Shown in pieces: positions 41,523-54,300 of a stretch of 64,000 nucleotides of DNA. The notes below the pieces were generated by a model. The model did no database searches. It was given only the letters and a program-made list of their open reading frames with translations, and was not told the origin of the DNA. Both the position numbers and the translations under genes were made by a program. Numbering within the stretch: position 1 is the first letter of the stretch; every line of letters starts with the position of its first letter. Source of the stretch: Chamaea fasciata (Eukaryota > Chordata > Aves > Passeriformes > Sylviidae); NCBI GenBank assembly GCA_029207755.1, contig JARCOQ010000003.1, positions 45,900,144 through 45,964,143 of the forward strand, in the 5' to 3' direction.

Positions 41523-41524
<2 letters not shown>
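38141..41524. other. Unique noncoding sequence
   Basis: No gene is supported. A GC-richer pocket at about 39690-39910 carries overlapping frames of 74 and 100 codons on opposite strands, neither recognisable. A splice-donor-like CAAGGTAAGT lies at 40970-40979, but no frame or acceptor makes it a convincing exon. Another GC-richer patch runs from about 40920 to 41300. Confidence 0.55.
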
Positions 41525-41567
<43 letters not shown>

Positions 41568-41636
41568 GCATTTTCTAGCTGTTTTTTATCTCTTGGGAAA
41601 ATGTTGTCATTCAAAAAAAAAAAAAAAAAAAAAAAA
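41525..41636. repeat. T42 tract and A24 tract facing each other
   Basis: Forty-two T (41525-41566), 46 bases of unique sequence, then 24 A (41613-41636). The two runs are complementary and could form a long A-T stem. A CCTTTT pair precedes the T run. Very long homopolymers are hard to sequence, so the exact lengths are uncertain. The open frames across it encode poly-Phe or poly-Lys and are artefacts. Confidence 0.95.
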
Positions 41637-41770
41637 CCACAAAACCAAAAAACCCCCAAAAAACTACAGCCCTTACCACCACCATCAATTCAGGAAAAAA
41701 AAAGTAAAAAATATTCCAACCACAAAAATTTTAAGAGCTCCTTATACAACAACAACAACAAAGAAAAAGT
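41637..41770. repeat. A/C-rich degenerate simple repeat
   Basis: It continues from the A24 tract with CCAC, AAAACC and CCACCACC units, then an (AAC)n run at about 41745-41760. There is very little G. It probably grew with the adjacent homopolymer as one low-complexity block. Confidence 0.75.
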
Positions 41771-44700
41771 ATAATTGCAAGAAGATAAGAAAAATATGTA
41801 AACTTATGTTGTCAACACAGCAGTACTGCAAATCAGTGATATCTGAAATATGGTCAGAATAAATCCCTCTGGTATTGCAGCAATAAGCCAGTTACTTCTT
41901 CTGTGAATCAAATTATTTCTTAATAAAACCTTGATGTTTTTTCAAACCAAGTCTGAAAAGAAATACTCATTTTCGAAAATGCAAGATCGCCAGAATGTGT
42001 GTTAACCTCAAGGGTCCCGACTGGTTTATCGAATTTTACTCTGTTTATTTTAATGTAATAAAAGACACATATGTGGTTAGAGATTGGTGTTTTTGTCTCT
42101 GTGTGTCATTCAGCCAGTTCTTGATGTGATGATTTCACACATGTCTGCTCTCCGGCTATGGCTGTGACAACTGTGGACCCTCTTGCTCTCTTATTGGAAC
42201 ATACAGAGAAATTAAGGGGAAAATCTAGTGGAATATATGCTATTGGCATAGACTACCTTTTTTAACCTTTTGAAAACTGGGGAAATGTTGGTGAGCTACC
42301 CTGAAATGTGTGAGAGGCTGCCTCAGGAACTGCAGAGACACCTCCAGGAGGGCACCTGACAGATGACTTCTTTCCCTTTGTTCTCCTGGCCAACGTACCA
42401 AAGCTGCCCTATCCTCCTGGAGGTATGTGCCCAAATGGCTGTTGATTCTCCATTTAATTGTCTCCTGCCTGTCTATCCTGAGCATTAGGCTCTTCACAAT
42501 TTTTAAAAGCTTTCCCAGTAACTTCGAGTAACAATTTGCTCATGACTAGTACAACCAAAAGCTGACATCTTCTGGGAACACTACAATTCCATGAGTTTGG
42601 GTTTTAGGGACATAATGACTGCTGCAAAATTTTGTGAAAACTGCGTGAAATGTGTTATGACTGCAGGCTGGAGTATGTGGTTAGGGAGTTCTCCAAAGAT
42701 TTTACATGCTCACAACAGAGCTTGTTCTCAGCTGTCATCCAGTACAGCCACTGACACTAGTGGCAGACAGAGGCGGTGGTGGATGGAGTGAAGTCTCTCA
42801 ACTCTGTTTATTTTCACCATGTTGGAAAGCTTTTTATGAAATCATAAACCTCCTAAACTGAGGTATTCATGTGATTTTTTTCCTGTGTATATCCACAAAC
42901 ACTTAACAGGGTTAACTCTACAGTCCTTTATTCAGTGCAAGAAGATCAAAGTAAAAACAAACAATTTTGTTGTTGGAATACTTGTCTGGTTGGAACATTT
43001 AATTAAAATACAGGACTGCACCAAAATGCTCCTCTTCTTTACTCTGTCCAGGCATTTGCGCTGAGCTGCTTAATGTTCTTTAATGTATTGATATCCATGT
43101 GCTTCTTCATAAAAATTAAAAATAAAAATATTTATCAATTTCTGTTTAATCTCTGAGGCAATTTTGCAAAACAACCCAAACCTTTTGTTTGAAATCCTTC
43201 TGGCACAGTTTTTGTAGGCAGCAGTGCCCCTGTTTGCTGTAAGCAGAAGCCAGAAGGGAAAAGTGGTTCACCCAGAAAGCCAAGGGCAGACCTTGAACCT
43301 GAGTCAAATCAAAATTTGCTCGATGCTTAGGCACGTTGCCTCTCACCAGCCCTCTCTATTTGCCTTTCACAGGCTGAAAGCCCAGCCCTTTGTGCCCGTG
43401 GGTGCAGCTCTGCTTTGGCTTAAATGGGTCTGCACAGTCCTGCCTGCCCACACTCCTCGGGAAGGGGTTAATGGGAACAGGAGAACACACAAAGTAAGGT
43501 CAATCCCATCAAACATGAGACTTCAAAGGGAAGTCTCTGTTCTTAAAGCCAGAACTCCACTGGTAGTAGTGTCACACTATAGTATAAATTGTTTTCGTGG
43601 CCTTTTTCTACTTCCATGGTCATAATCGAGCAAAGATTTAGAAAACTCATATGATTGTCTTATTTTCTTTTGATGGGTATAAATGATGGTAATGATTCCT
43701 ATGTTCTAATATTCACATTTTTGCAAGAAAAGACTTCTAGAGAAAAATTAAATTAAACATGTGTGTAGAAGACAAAGGTAATTTCTTTTTATTCTTTTTT
43801 TGGGCCAAGAAATAGTCTTCTGCAAATTTAAAGAGGGGGTATTTTGAAAACCTGGAATTCCTGCATGCTAACACTACCTCTTTCAGTTAAAATACAAGTA
43901 AAGCACCTGCACATTTCAGAGGCAAAACTCTGACAATAGTAGATTGCATTTTAATGGCAGTCAGCCTCTCATAAAGACAACGAGAGGAACTGACAGATCA
44001 TGACTATCTTGCTACAGTTGCTTGAAAATGTCTCGGGTGAGGGAGCCTGGGATTCCCGGCTGTCATTCCCATACTGACTGTGACTGTCATGCCAGCCTTT
44101 AGGCCCACATAGAGCACTTCAGAAACAGGGGCTTTGTCTTCTGCCTGCATCTTTCTCTACACTTTCCACACGATGACACCTTCCCAGTGGGTTCCTGGGG
44201 CACTCTCACAGGTTTTTCACCTTCTGGCACACTGTTGCTTTCTAGCTTTACGCTATTTCACGACAACTATGTGTAAAATTAAATCTGCCTCTTGGCCAGG
44301 CTCTGTGACTCTTAAATGCATGTTTCTACCCACTAAAAAGAGGTTTGGGCCCTTTGCTATGTACAGCTGAGGCAGGCAGAAATGTCAGCAGGTTTTATTC
44401 TTGTTTTAGCCCCAACACTGACATCCTCAGCACAGCATTTTACAGGTGTGCTTCAACTATTTATATGGAGATTTATATTTTTTTAACATGCAGCTATGGT
44501 ATACACATAAATTGTTTACATACAATTTATGGTGTAAAGGAGTAGCACTTTTTCAAAGTTTGGAAGCACATCTGCTTGAACACAACTGTATAAATGGGTC
44601 TTCAGATGATATGGGTGTGGAAAATCAGAAAAATATGTTTTTGGAGATAAAAGTTTGTTCAGTCAAAAAAGCCACATTCAGCACAATATTTAAGTTTTAT

Positions 44701-47700
44701 TTAAAAGACTAAATGAAATAAATAGATTTCTAGACAGATCACTGTTCTAAGGTTTTTTCACAAAATAAATCAAAGTATTTAAAGTTTTAGTAGTTAATTT
44801 TGTGGTGAAAAATTATATATTTTAAATTAATCCAGTCTCATTCATGGGCCTGACTTGGATTATGATTATTTAAAACATCTAACCTTTTTAGAAATAGATC
44901 CATATCATGATTTCTCTTTCAGTACAAACCTCAAAATGGCATAGTCTTTGTAAAGAGATTTCAATAAGTTACTGCAACATAGAGTTTAAAGAAATTTAAA
45001 ACTGTAAAAAGACAATGTGGGTTTTTTTCAGAACTGATAAGCATTGTGTTTATTCTAAAATATTTTTCTGTTCAGACAGTGAACTGAAAACTTAGTTATT
45101 GCAAAGTGTAGTAACAGTAATGGCTATATCTTGCAAAGAATTTCTCAGTCCTTGACATAAAACACTTTACAAGTGCCAGTTTTTGGCAGTAATGGTGACA
45201 AAATGCTACTGGTTGAGGAACTCTTTGCCAGGCAAGGGACATGATGTGAGGCAATGGCAAGGAAACGTAAGTCAAGGTGGGGAGGGATCCATTATGTCAA
45301 AAGGGCAGTGCATGACGAGAGTATCTTCCATCTCCACCAACAGAATCCTGTTGAAAATCTGATGTGTATTTGGGCCTGTTTCTTAAAACCAGAATTTTTT
45401 TAGGTGTTAGGAAAGCGACTCGATTTGAAAAAGCTGATCTCCATGAAGAGGTCTTATATATTAGTTTCTGTTTCAATGCATATGCTGACTTGGCATGCAG
45501 GGACCAATACAGAAACTTTGCATTTTTGCTTGCTTAATTTAGTAATAAAACATGCTCATGAGATCACTGTTGAATGTCTAAAAAAATTGGAAAATATCAG
45601 ACAAATACCTTCTTCCACTGAAGTATCTAGAAAATGTTACCCTACTATATGTGAAATATCTGTAAACATTTGGGTCCCTTGCATGAAGAAACAAACACGT
45701 AAATGCCCAGATTTAAGAAAATGGTTTCAAGCAATTCAAAGATAAGAGTTACTGGATCAGTAGGGTTAGCCAAATTCTCCTGTAAAATATTTTCAAATCA
45801 GCAGAAAGCACCTTTTTCATCACCTATGGTAACTGAATTAACAGCATCTGAAACTCTATTCATAAACATGACACTGATTTGGGTGAGAACTTGATATCAA
45901 GGACTCTTGAGGACTTTTAAGATGTTTTTAACATGTTTTTCATTTTCCAAAATAAAATATTAATAGAAGAAAATCAGTCCTAAGACTAACATTTGCTTCT
46001 ATAACTGTAATGTAAATTATATTGCCTATAATCTAATAATTTCAGGGTCGATTTTTCCAGAATGCTTTCACAGAGGGGAGTATTTGCTCTCCTATTCTGC
46101 TAAATAGGAGACAAAGAGACACGCCAAGAGACACACACTACCTAAGATTAGCTCCATCCAGAATAAACTGCTTCTTTGTTTTGTTCCTGGATCTCCTCTG
46201 CTACTCTGTGTTCCTTAAACAGAAACATTATTTTAATTTTTAAGATGTTGAAAGTGATGTTGAAGCCCAGCAAAATCTTGCTCTTGGAGCAGGATCTGTC
46301 ATCTGGCATGAAGGCGTAGGAGGGTACAAAGCTTTCTGGAGATGTGTCACAAGACTTCAGAAAGCCAAAGCAGCATTCAGTCTTGGGAACACTGTCATTT
46401 AGAATCCATCCCTGGAGTGAGGTACCTTCAGACTGTACTTGGAAAGAGCTAGGTGATGTCACCCTGCTGGAGAACAGGAGAAAAAGCTAATAATGAGGTC
46501 AGAAAGACAGTGAAACTGTTGCCTTCGGCTTTCTTTTATTTTTCAGCACAAAAACTTTCTGGATTAATTTTTAAAAAGAGCTTCCTCATAGTCATCCATT
46601 ACAATCTGTGAAGTGCACAGCCACAATGGCACTCAGGGGTCACCACTGCACTGAAAAGTGATGCACAGGGTAACCCATCCTCATCTCCTTCCCTTGAAAA
46701 AAGTAAGCGCAACACCTACCTGCTGTTTATATCCCAGCTGCATTTAGCTCTGTCCTGAATACAATTGAGATACAAACCTTGTATTACAAGGGTCATTTCT
46801 TACATCAATAATTACATTAAATTGTAGGGGACAAGCTGCATCATATGGTTGATAAATTCTAAGACTTACATTAAGGATCTATCCAAGACTTGCCAGGTGC
46901 AGCATGAGCTCTTTATATGATCCTCTCCCCTATTCCTCTACAGCACTAAATGCTGGTCTGGAAGCAATAACTTTTACACTTTTTGCTGCTGAAATGAGAG
47001 GCATTACTCCTCACCAGCGGCATAGCTCCTGAGACTTAACTAAAGTGTCTCAGGGAGTACCTTTGCTGTAGTGTTGCATGACAAAGTTTTAACAGTGGCT
47101 AATGGTTTTGCTATTACTTATTTTATTTTGGGATGAAAATGATAGATATTTGATATAAATATAGATGTACTTGTTCCAGTAAGCTGAAATGTAATGTCTA
47201 AACTACTTGGAAACATCTCTTTAAACACATACGTAGTGACAAAAGATTTCTGCTTTGAAAAGGAGCAAATTTTACTGAGAGAAGAGAAACACACAGCAAA
47301 GAAAACATTTCTAACCAGTTCTAGAAATACAAAAAGATTCTGACACAATACAAAATTTTTCCCCTCCTTTTCTGTAAATTGTAGTCACTTCTTTCTTAAA
47401 ACAGTAAAGCGATTCTGGATTTTGGACAATGGCATATTAATTCTAGTCCTTGTTTGGCCAAGCTCTGCACAAGACCATCAACATGTTGCCATCCACATGT
47501 GCATTTCCAAACTTTGCTCTCTCCCTGGGGCTTGAGAGCAACATTCAGAAGAAATGGGCTTGGGGGAAGCCTGCTGCTGCGGAGACCCTCCAGCAAGTGT
47601 TCTCCCTGCCCACCTTCCCTTCTTACTAAAGTCACCCCACACACAGCTCTGAGGAGCTTAAGCCTCTTTCATGTGCCGCCTTTCTGCCTGAAGGGATGCA

Positions 47701-50519
47701 TTGGTGGTTAGTTGCAGAGAGGACATGCTCAGCAATGATTGTAAGGTCAAAATCTGCTTTCAGCCTTTGCACCGCTAATTTATGCAAGATGGGGAGAAAG
47801 GGGCTGCTTTACTAAACACATTTTATTAAAATCTCAGTGATGAAGAATTGCCACTGGTATGATCACACACAGAATAGTTGGTTACTAAGCATACAGTATA
47901 ACTGACTTCCACTAAAACTGAGCCTTTGAAGGATAATTGCTGATATATTTTTCCTATATAAAAAATGGCTTGCAGATTATGAATAAATAAAATGAAGGGA
48001 ATTGAAACTTTTTTTAAAATTTGCCAGCACAAAATGTCTTTGAGAATGGTAAGTAGCTACATGAACAAAGACCATTATTTAAGAAGATGATTTCTTGTAA
48101 AGATATGTTAAATTATACAGTAAATGGCATGTTACTATGTCTAATACTAAAAGTTAGGTCCATGCTATCTTAGATGCTGCATTAAAACAGCCTAAGAAAG
48201 TGAAAATGGTGAAAATCACTGTGTCTTGTCCATTGCCACCATTAGTCACCCTGCTGATAGCAAAGAGGGCTGTAGAGAGATTCTGATCCATCTCTCTGCC
48301 CTCAAGTCTGTCCAAGCAAATCCCAGTTCTGGTCCAAAAGCTGCAGCCGTGAGGCAAGGTCATACACAGCACAGGTTTCACTCATGTCAGCAACTGGATC
48401 AAGTCCAAGCTTTTATAATGCAGAAGCAAAGTAAGTTCCTGTCCATCTTCTGAGATTTCTGCAAACATGGGAAGTAAAATCCTTTCGATGTCTGTTTTCA
48501 CTGTAGGGTGTGTATGGTATAATTCAGCTTCTGCTTGTTTGTACTCTGGAGCTGCTGAGATAAAAACACCTGACAGGTTCCTTAGATTGAATTTTTCTGC
48601 ATGTCACAGTTACCCACATTTACGGGGTTTTGAAGTCTAAAAGAAGCACCTAAAGGTAACACAAGTGTCCACCATGCAAGTAGCAAACAGGACAGTTGAG
48701 AGATAAGAATAGCATATATTCTTTAGCTGATCCTAGAAGTAGCTACAAATTTCACTCCAATAAGACAAAAATAGGGTGATAGGAATTAGCATAAAACTAA
48801 CATAACCCTTTCACTTTTTTAATTGATTAATTCTGTAGTTTGTTAATTTTTTCTCAGAAAATGAAGAAATCACTAACATCTTTTAAACTGGAATAATACT
48901 GCAAAAGTTTTCATTGCACTTAATAGTGAGATTTTGTGGTTTGCAATTAATTTGAAATTGAGAGCTATATTGAAGGTAAAATCCATATGACCTGTATTAT
49001 ATTGCCAGATCTGCCCTGTAAATCTTGTTAAGAATTTTCAGAAAAGTAATTTTTAATTCAAAACCTTTCCTGGGAAAGATTCAGTCTAGAATTCCAATTA
49101 AATGAAAGAAAAAATAAGTGAACAAGTTGCCTAGTAAATACCCCAGGAGTAAGCAGTCATGTTACCCTTCAGGACTAGGGAAACTGGTTCACATCCTTCC
49201 TGTACTTCTGAGCTCATTTTTCCATATTATTGACATAATGATTTCTAAAATCTTTGAATAGGAATTTTTAAAATATTTTAAATATAATTGTTTTGTAGAA
49301 TAGAGAGATTATCTATTCTGTAGTGCCTGTAGCCTGTCTACCTGAAAACAAAAAAAACAGTGTAGTCATAGAACACGTGTAGAACTCAACAGATTTCTTT
49401 TTACTGAATAAGAGTAATCATAAAGCTTACAGAAAAAAAATGTGGGTCAATAAGATCTGTGTCATAACTTCATTCTTTTCCAGAGCTGCCTTTATGCATC
49501 AGGCAAAAAAATAACACTGTAGCTACTGCTAGCTAGTATTTGATCGGTGTAATTTCAAAAAGAGATGTGTAGCAGCAGGCAAATGATGGTAGCAAAACAG
49601 TGGCAAAGTGGTTAATCTTTCTTTATTCTTAGAAGGTCATATGTGGAAAAGATAACTTGGTTTTGGTGGTTTCTAAAGTACCCACAACATAAACACTCAG
49701 CTACCTCCAGTAGTGTTGCATACTTAATCATCAAATCTTTCCCTAGCAAACAGGAACTCAGTATTTACCTAAATGGCATAGCAGATATGAAACAAAATTT
49801 TGTCTGATTATTAGATATAATGCTTATCAGCATAACCAGAACTTGTATGATTATGTGACATCAAGGAAGGGAACATCCAACAGAAATATTTCTTTTAAAA
49901 ATCCTCAGTGTTTTGAATAATATATTTACCTGTGAGAAGTAGACTTTTCCATGGCAACTCATGCTTTTTTCCCCAGTTCAGGTCATTCCTTGGGATAAAT
50001 TACTCTAAGCTGTCTACAAACGCTGCTGAGAATGATCAGAAAATGTTTCTGACTGCTTCCAAACCAGTACAAAAGGGCAAGAGCAATCCACGGCTGTGAA
50101 TCAGGGTGCTCTGCTCAGAGGACTTGCTTGAGAGTTAAATAACTTGGTCAAGAGATATTCCAGAGACCTAATTCTCTCTGGCTACTGCTGCCAAGAGGCC
50201 ATGTTCTTAAAATTCAAAGCCACTGTTCATTTGTCTTAACTCAGTCATATCAGTTAGAAAACACAACACATTTCAGAAGCTTAACTGGGGAAAGAAATTT
50301 TAAAAGCCTAGGAAGCTTCCAGTGATGTGATGCAGGACAGAGTATCTCATCACCTGCTGCTGTTGACAAATGACCTAAGGAAACTGACTCTATTCCTTCA
50401 GCCTATGACAGCATGGATGTTTCCCAGAAACAGAAATTACAGAAAATATCAGGGTAGGGATAGCATATGACACTCTCTCTTCCATCTGCAAGAAAGGGTA
50501 AACCACACCTAAACTATTC
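41771..50519. other. Unique AT-rich noncoding sequence
   Basis: No gene is supported. The longest frames (43224-43625 plus, 133 codons; 45404-45745 plus, 113 codons; 46148-46462 minus, 104 codons) show no domain I recognise and are about as long as chance allows. An imperfect hairpin sits at 44500-44536. Two 70-85 codon frames overlap on opposite strands at 47396-47711 in a locally GC-richer patch. Confidence 0.55.
44500..44536. repeat. Hairpin: 10-bp perfect core extended by 5 pairs
   Basis: CATAAATTGT (44506-44515) and ACAATTTATG (44522-44531) are exact reverse complements around a 6-base loop. Past a one-base bulge at 44505, five more pairs (one of them G-T) extend the stem. Confidence 0.85.
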
Positions 50520-51300
50520 CTAATGGAGAAATATCTACCAAATCAAAGCACAGTGGCTTCTCTCTTTGATGCCCATCCCTCAGGCATCCTGGCCAGCCTG
50601 TCCTATGCTCTGCTAGGCACACACCCACCAGCAGCTGGGATGGAAAGGTATGAGATTTTTTTGTATCTGAGGAGAGGAAGAAGGAAAGGGCCAGCCTGCA
50701 AGGCTTTTCTACTCAGCACTGAAGGACAAGCATGGATGGAGGGGCAGAATCAGCTCCTGTCATGAAGTAGTCTCACCAGCAGCAATGGCAACTATCTCTT
50801 TTCACTCCCCTCTTGCTTCCTTCATCCCAGCTTTTCCTCTACTCACAGTAATAGGATGGGGCTCTGGTTTTGGAATGGTATCACCTTCAAACGCTGCCAG
50901 ACTCAGGAGAGTGGACAGGTTCTTGGAAGGGGTAGGTAGTCCAGCTCTATAAATAAAATATATTCCTGAAATCCTCCAGCCTCAGGACACCCCCATAAAA
51001 CTGTTTCAACCTTTTTTTGTTGCCTGCAGGCCTCCAGCGGCATCTTTTCACTCTGCAATCCCCACATGTGAGCTTTAACCCAGAGACTTCATCCATCCAA
51101 GAATTTGCCGTGCCCCCCCCATGCCTCCTCCAGATCACATTCCTTCCCCCCATGCCCCAGCAGCTTCCCCTTTGCTCTGCCAGATCCTTACCCAGCAAGG
51201 TCCTTTTTCCAATGGTGCCTCCCTGTACCAGGGCTTCACTCCGAGCATGGCACATCGGTTTCCCTATCAGTCTCCTACAAAGAGCCCATTAACAGAGACA
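50520..51300. other. GC-richer, pyrimidine-rich pocket, unidentified
   Basis: Overlapping plus-strand frames of 82-123 codons (50523-50765, 51017-51492) and a minus-strand frame (50947-51255) occur here because C-rich sequence has few stops. The translations are Pro/Ser/Leu-rich with no recognisable domain. I do not call a gene. It could be an old repeat. Confidence 0.4.
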
Positions 51301-54300
51301 TATGTCTGCACTTCCATAACACCTTATCTAACAGAAACAATCTTTCCTCTTAATAAATTGTACATGGCACCGCCATTAATAGTGAAGGCTTTGCAGCACC
51401 GCTATTTGTTTTTAGAATGTGTTAACATTTGCTGCTACACTTTCAGTGTTTGCTCCTTCATCCACTCTCCTTTGTGTTTGGGCTTTGGCTGAGCATAGGA
51501 AACAGTTCAAGTAATTATTCCTCTATTTGGACAATAATGGATAGCTTCTCTATAGTTACAACTGAAATCTGTAGGTCTTTTTTTATACTTCTATAATTTC
51601 AATTCCACAAAACCAGTTTGACATGCAATTTTAATCCAATATTACCTCCAGGTTCAGAGAGAAATAATTAAGTTGTCTTTAAGCTAAATTTAAAGAGCAC
51701 AAGGGAAAAGGCAGTAAAAACTGGTTCAAGGTTTGCATTTTCAACTAACATTCCTTTGTCTACCTCAAGCTTCTTAAAAATTCATGCTAAAGGTATACTT
51801 GGCAGTAGTTTTATAATTACAAAGCTATTAAGCTTTCATAAGGAACAAGTGAAACTGTTTTTTTCCTAATTAGCTAATCATAAATTTTTCAAGGAAATAG
51901 TCTGCTAGAAATGATGATTTGAAGAGGCAAAATCATCAACAGTAGTATGCTGATTATAATATTCATCTTAGAAAAATCAGTACATCTCCCCAGTTAATTG
52001 AGTCTGTCCTTTGATAGCAAGTTCACTTCTCTGCCTGGATAACTCATATCCTACCTCCCACTACCGCCTTTATATATGCTGCACAGTGAGATGTCAGGAA
52101 ATCAAGCAGTTACAGTGCTCACCACCTTATTAATTCCACTCTGAAAAGTTGAGGGAAACTTCTGAATCATCATTTCTCAGTGAATTTTCTAGAATCAGGG
52201 GAAAACATTTATGTCTATAAAGGAATATTTAGTGATTTGGAGAAATTCCTCTGAAACAGATCTCTGACCTCTTCAGCTAATGCAATATAGCTGTACTTTA
52301 GACTTGTAATTCATTTTCCCAAAGACCATAGAGATCTTATGAATATTAGCTTTCTATTATGGACATGTGAAGACCAGACTGAGGACACATTTATAGAAAT
52401 GATAGCTCATCACTGCAAAGGAGGTACTAATATCAGGCTTCATGATTATAGTGTTGCATTACAGAAAATTACCTGCAGACAGGAAGAGTAGTTTTTTTGT
52501 TAAGTGCAAAGTGATTATTTGGTATATTTTCCTCAATACACACAAGCCCTTCCTTCTGCTTGCACAACCTGCCTTAAAGATACAAAAATCATTTTTTTCC
52601 AGATGCTTTACAACTCAGCCTGAGAGGCGTATGTTCCAGATGAGTTTTAGACATTAATAAAAAAAAAAAGGCTTTAAAAAGAGAACAGTGTGGCTGTATT
52701 CAATATACAGAGCAAACAAAACCCTTTCTACACCCATTCAAACTCCTCATACTTGCATACATCAACAGTAACCGAATCTCTTTTCACAAATAATTTCTAC
52801 CTGCCTTTGCAAGATATTATGAGAACTCTTACTTAAAACATATATTTGATATCTGATACCAAGCTGCCAAAGAGCTCCTTCAGTTGTTCTAGGCTCAAAG
52901 CAAAATCTTTTCTGCAAGCCCCAAGAGCTCTGAAAGTAGAGTATGTTTTTATTACCTAAACTGACTTAGGGAATCTCACTAGCAATAACTTGATTGATTC
53001 TTGAATACCTAAATACAACAACAGCTACCTTTCTCCCTGATCTGTAAAACTAAAATTAAATGTGGCAGGCAGGGAGTGAAAAGGGAAAATTACAAGAAAT
53101 TAGTGAATGTCCAGTGGGAATGGTTTCTACTGCTCAGTAGAATGAGAACTGGGAAGTGAAGAGAGGAGACATTATGAGACCATCTTCTTCTAAACACCAG
53201 AATGAAGAGGGGACTTTTTCTACCATTCCCTATCTCAAAAGCAGACTTATCCCACTTCTCAGGGGATATAGTCCAAGCTGATCTAAATCCTTTTCCCATG
53301 TTCCTCAAATAAAAACTAAGAGAAAAGCACCATTTCCTTTGCCTAGCAGTATTCAGAAAGAATTTGTTTCCAGCAGCTCAAGTGTGCTTTGCAGAATGAT
53401 CACAAGCTGCAGGGTGCTGGTGGCCCATCATGCAGCTGGAAGAGGGCAGATTTTTTAATATTGTTTCAGCATGAGATAGATGAATGATTTCTTCCAAAGA
53501 GTGGAAAGAAGTGTGGAATGGATGAGACTCACAGAAGGACAGAAAGCAAGCTTGCTGCTCAGGAGACTCAGTCCGTTCTTCCAGAGCCAGAACAGCTTTG
53601 CACAACCCTCTGTCTTTCTATTCCATGCCAGGTTTCCCATTGCCAGTCTCTTTCTCCGGCACCTCCACATACAACTCCAAGCAAGTGATGTTCTGTGTCC
53701 CACACATGGGCTTGCTTATGCAGCTCTTGGCAGTTGCATACATCAAAAAGATTCATTTTCCCTCAGAACAAGACAGAGCATAAGGATAAGGGCTTGCAAA
53801 TGGAGGGAGTAGGCAACAGAGGCTTACTGTGGTGGCTCCTCTAAAAGAGGTGAAAATACTTGGGAGCGGAGTTCAACCTTCTCACATCTCCATGTGAGAA
53901 AGCCTGGGGATGAGCATTCAAAAGTTGCAAAGATATGACTTCTTGTCCAAATGAAAATGTGAGGTGTGAAGGTAGGTTGTGAAAATTCTGCAACTATGAT
54001 ATGTGCAATATCCACTGCCTAAGGAGAAATAACTATGGATTTGATAAGATCATGTCAGGCTCTGTCATTTTCCTTAAGAAGAATTTTGCTCTGTGAAAGA
54101 TGTGAGTTACAGAAAAATCAGATTCGAAGGGTAAGGTCATGGTTGTGAAAAGATGTCTTCTTCAATAAAGCAGCAAAAAGAGAGCTTTTGTACCTATGAA
54201 GAGAGTAAAATCAAGAAGACCTGGAGACTCCTTTCTTTAGAGAATAATAAGAGAAGGAAAAAGAGTTCTGCAGGAGAATATTTGGCAGTCCTGTGTAATA

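Noticed and set aside
43224..43625. 133-codon plus-strand frame
   Set aside because: No recognisable domain, length near chance expectation, and no splice or promoter context.
46148..46462. 104-codon minus-strand frame that reads like ordinary protein sequence
   Set aside because: No family match that I know and no supporting neighbours. A protein search would settle it.
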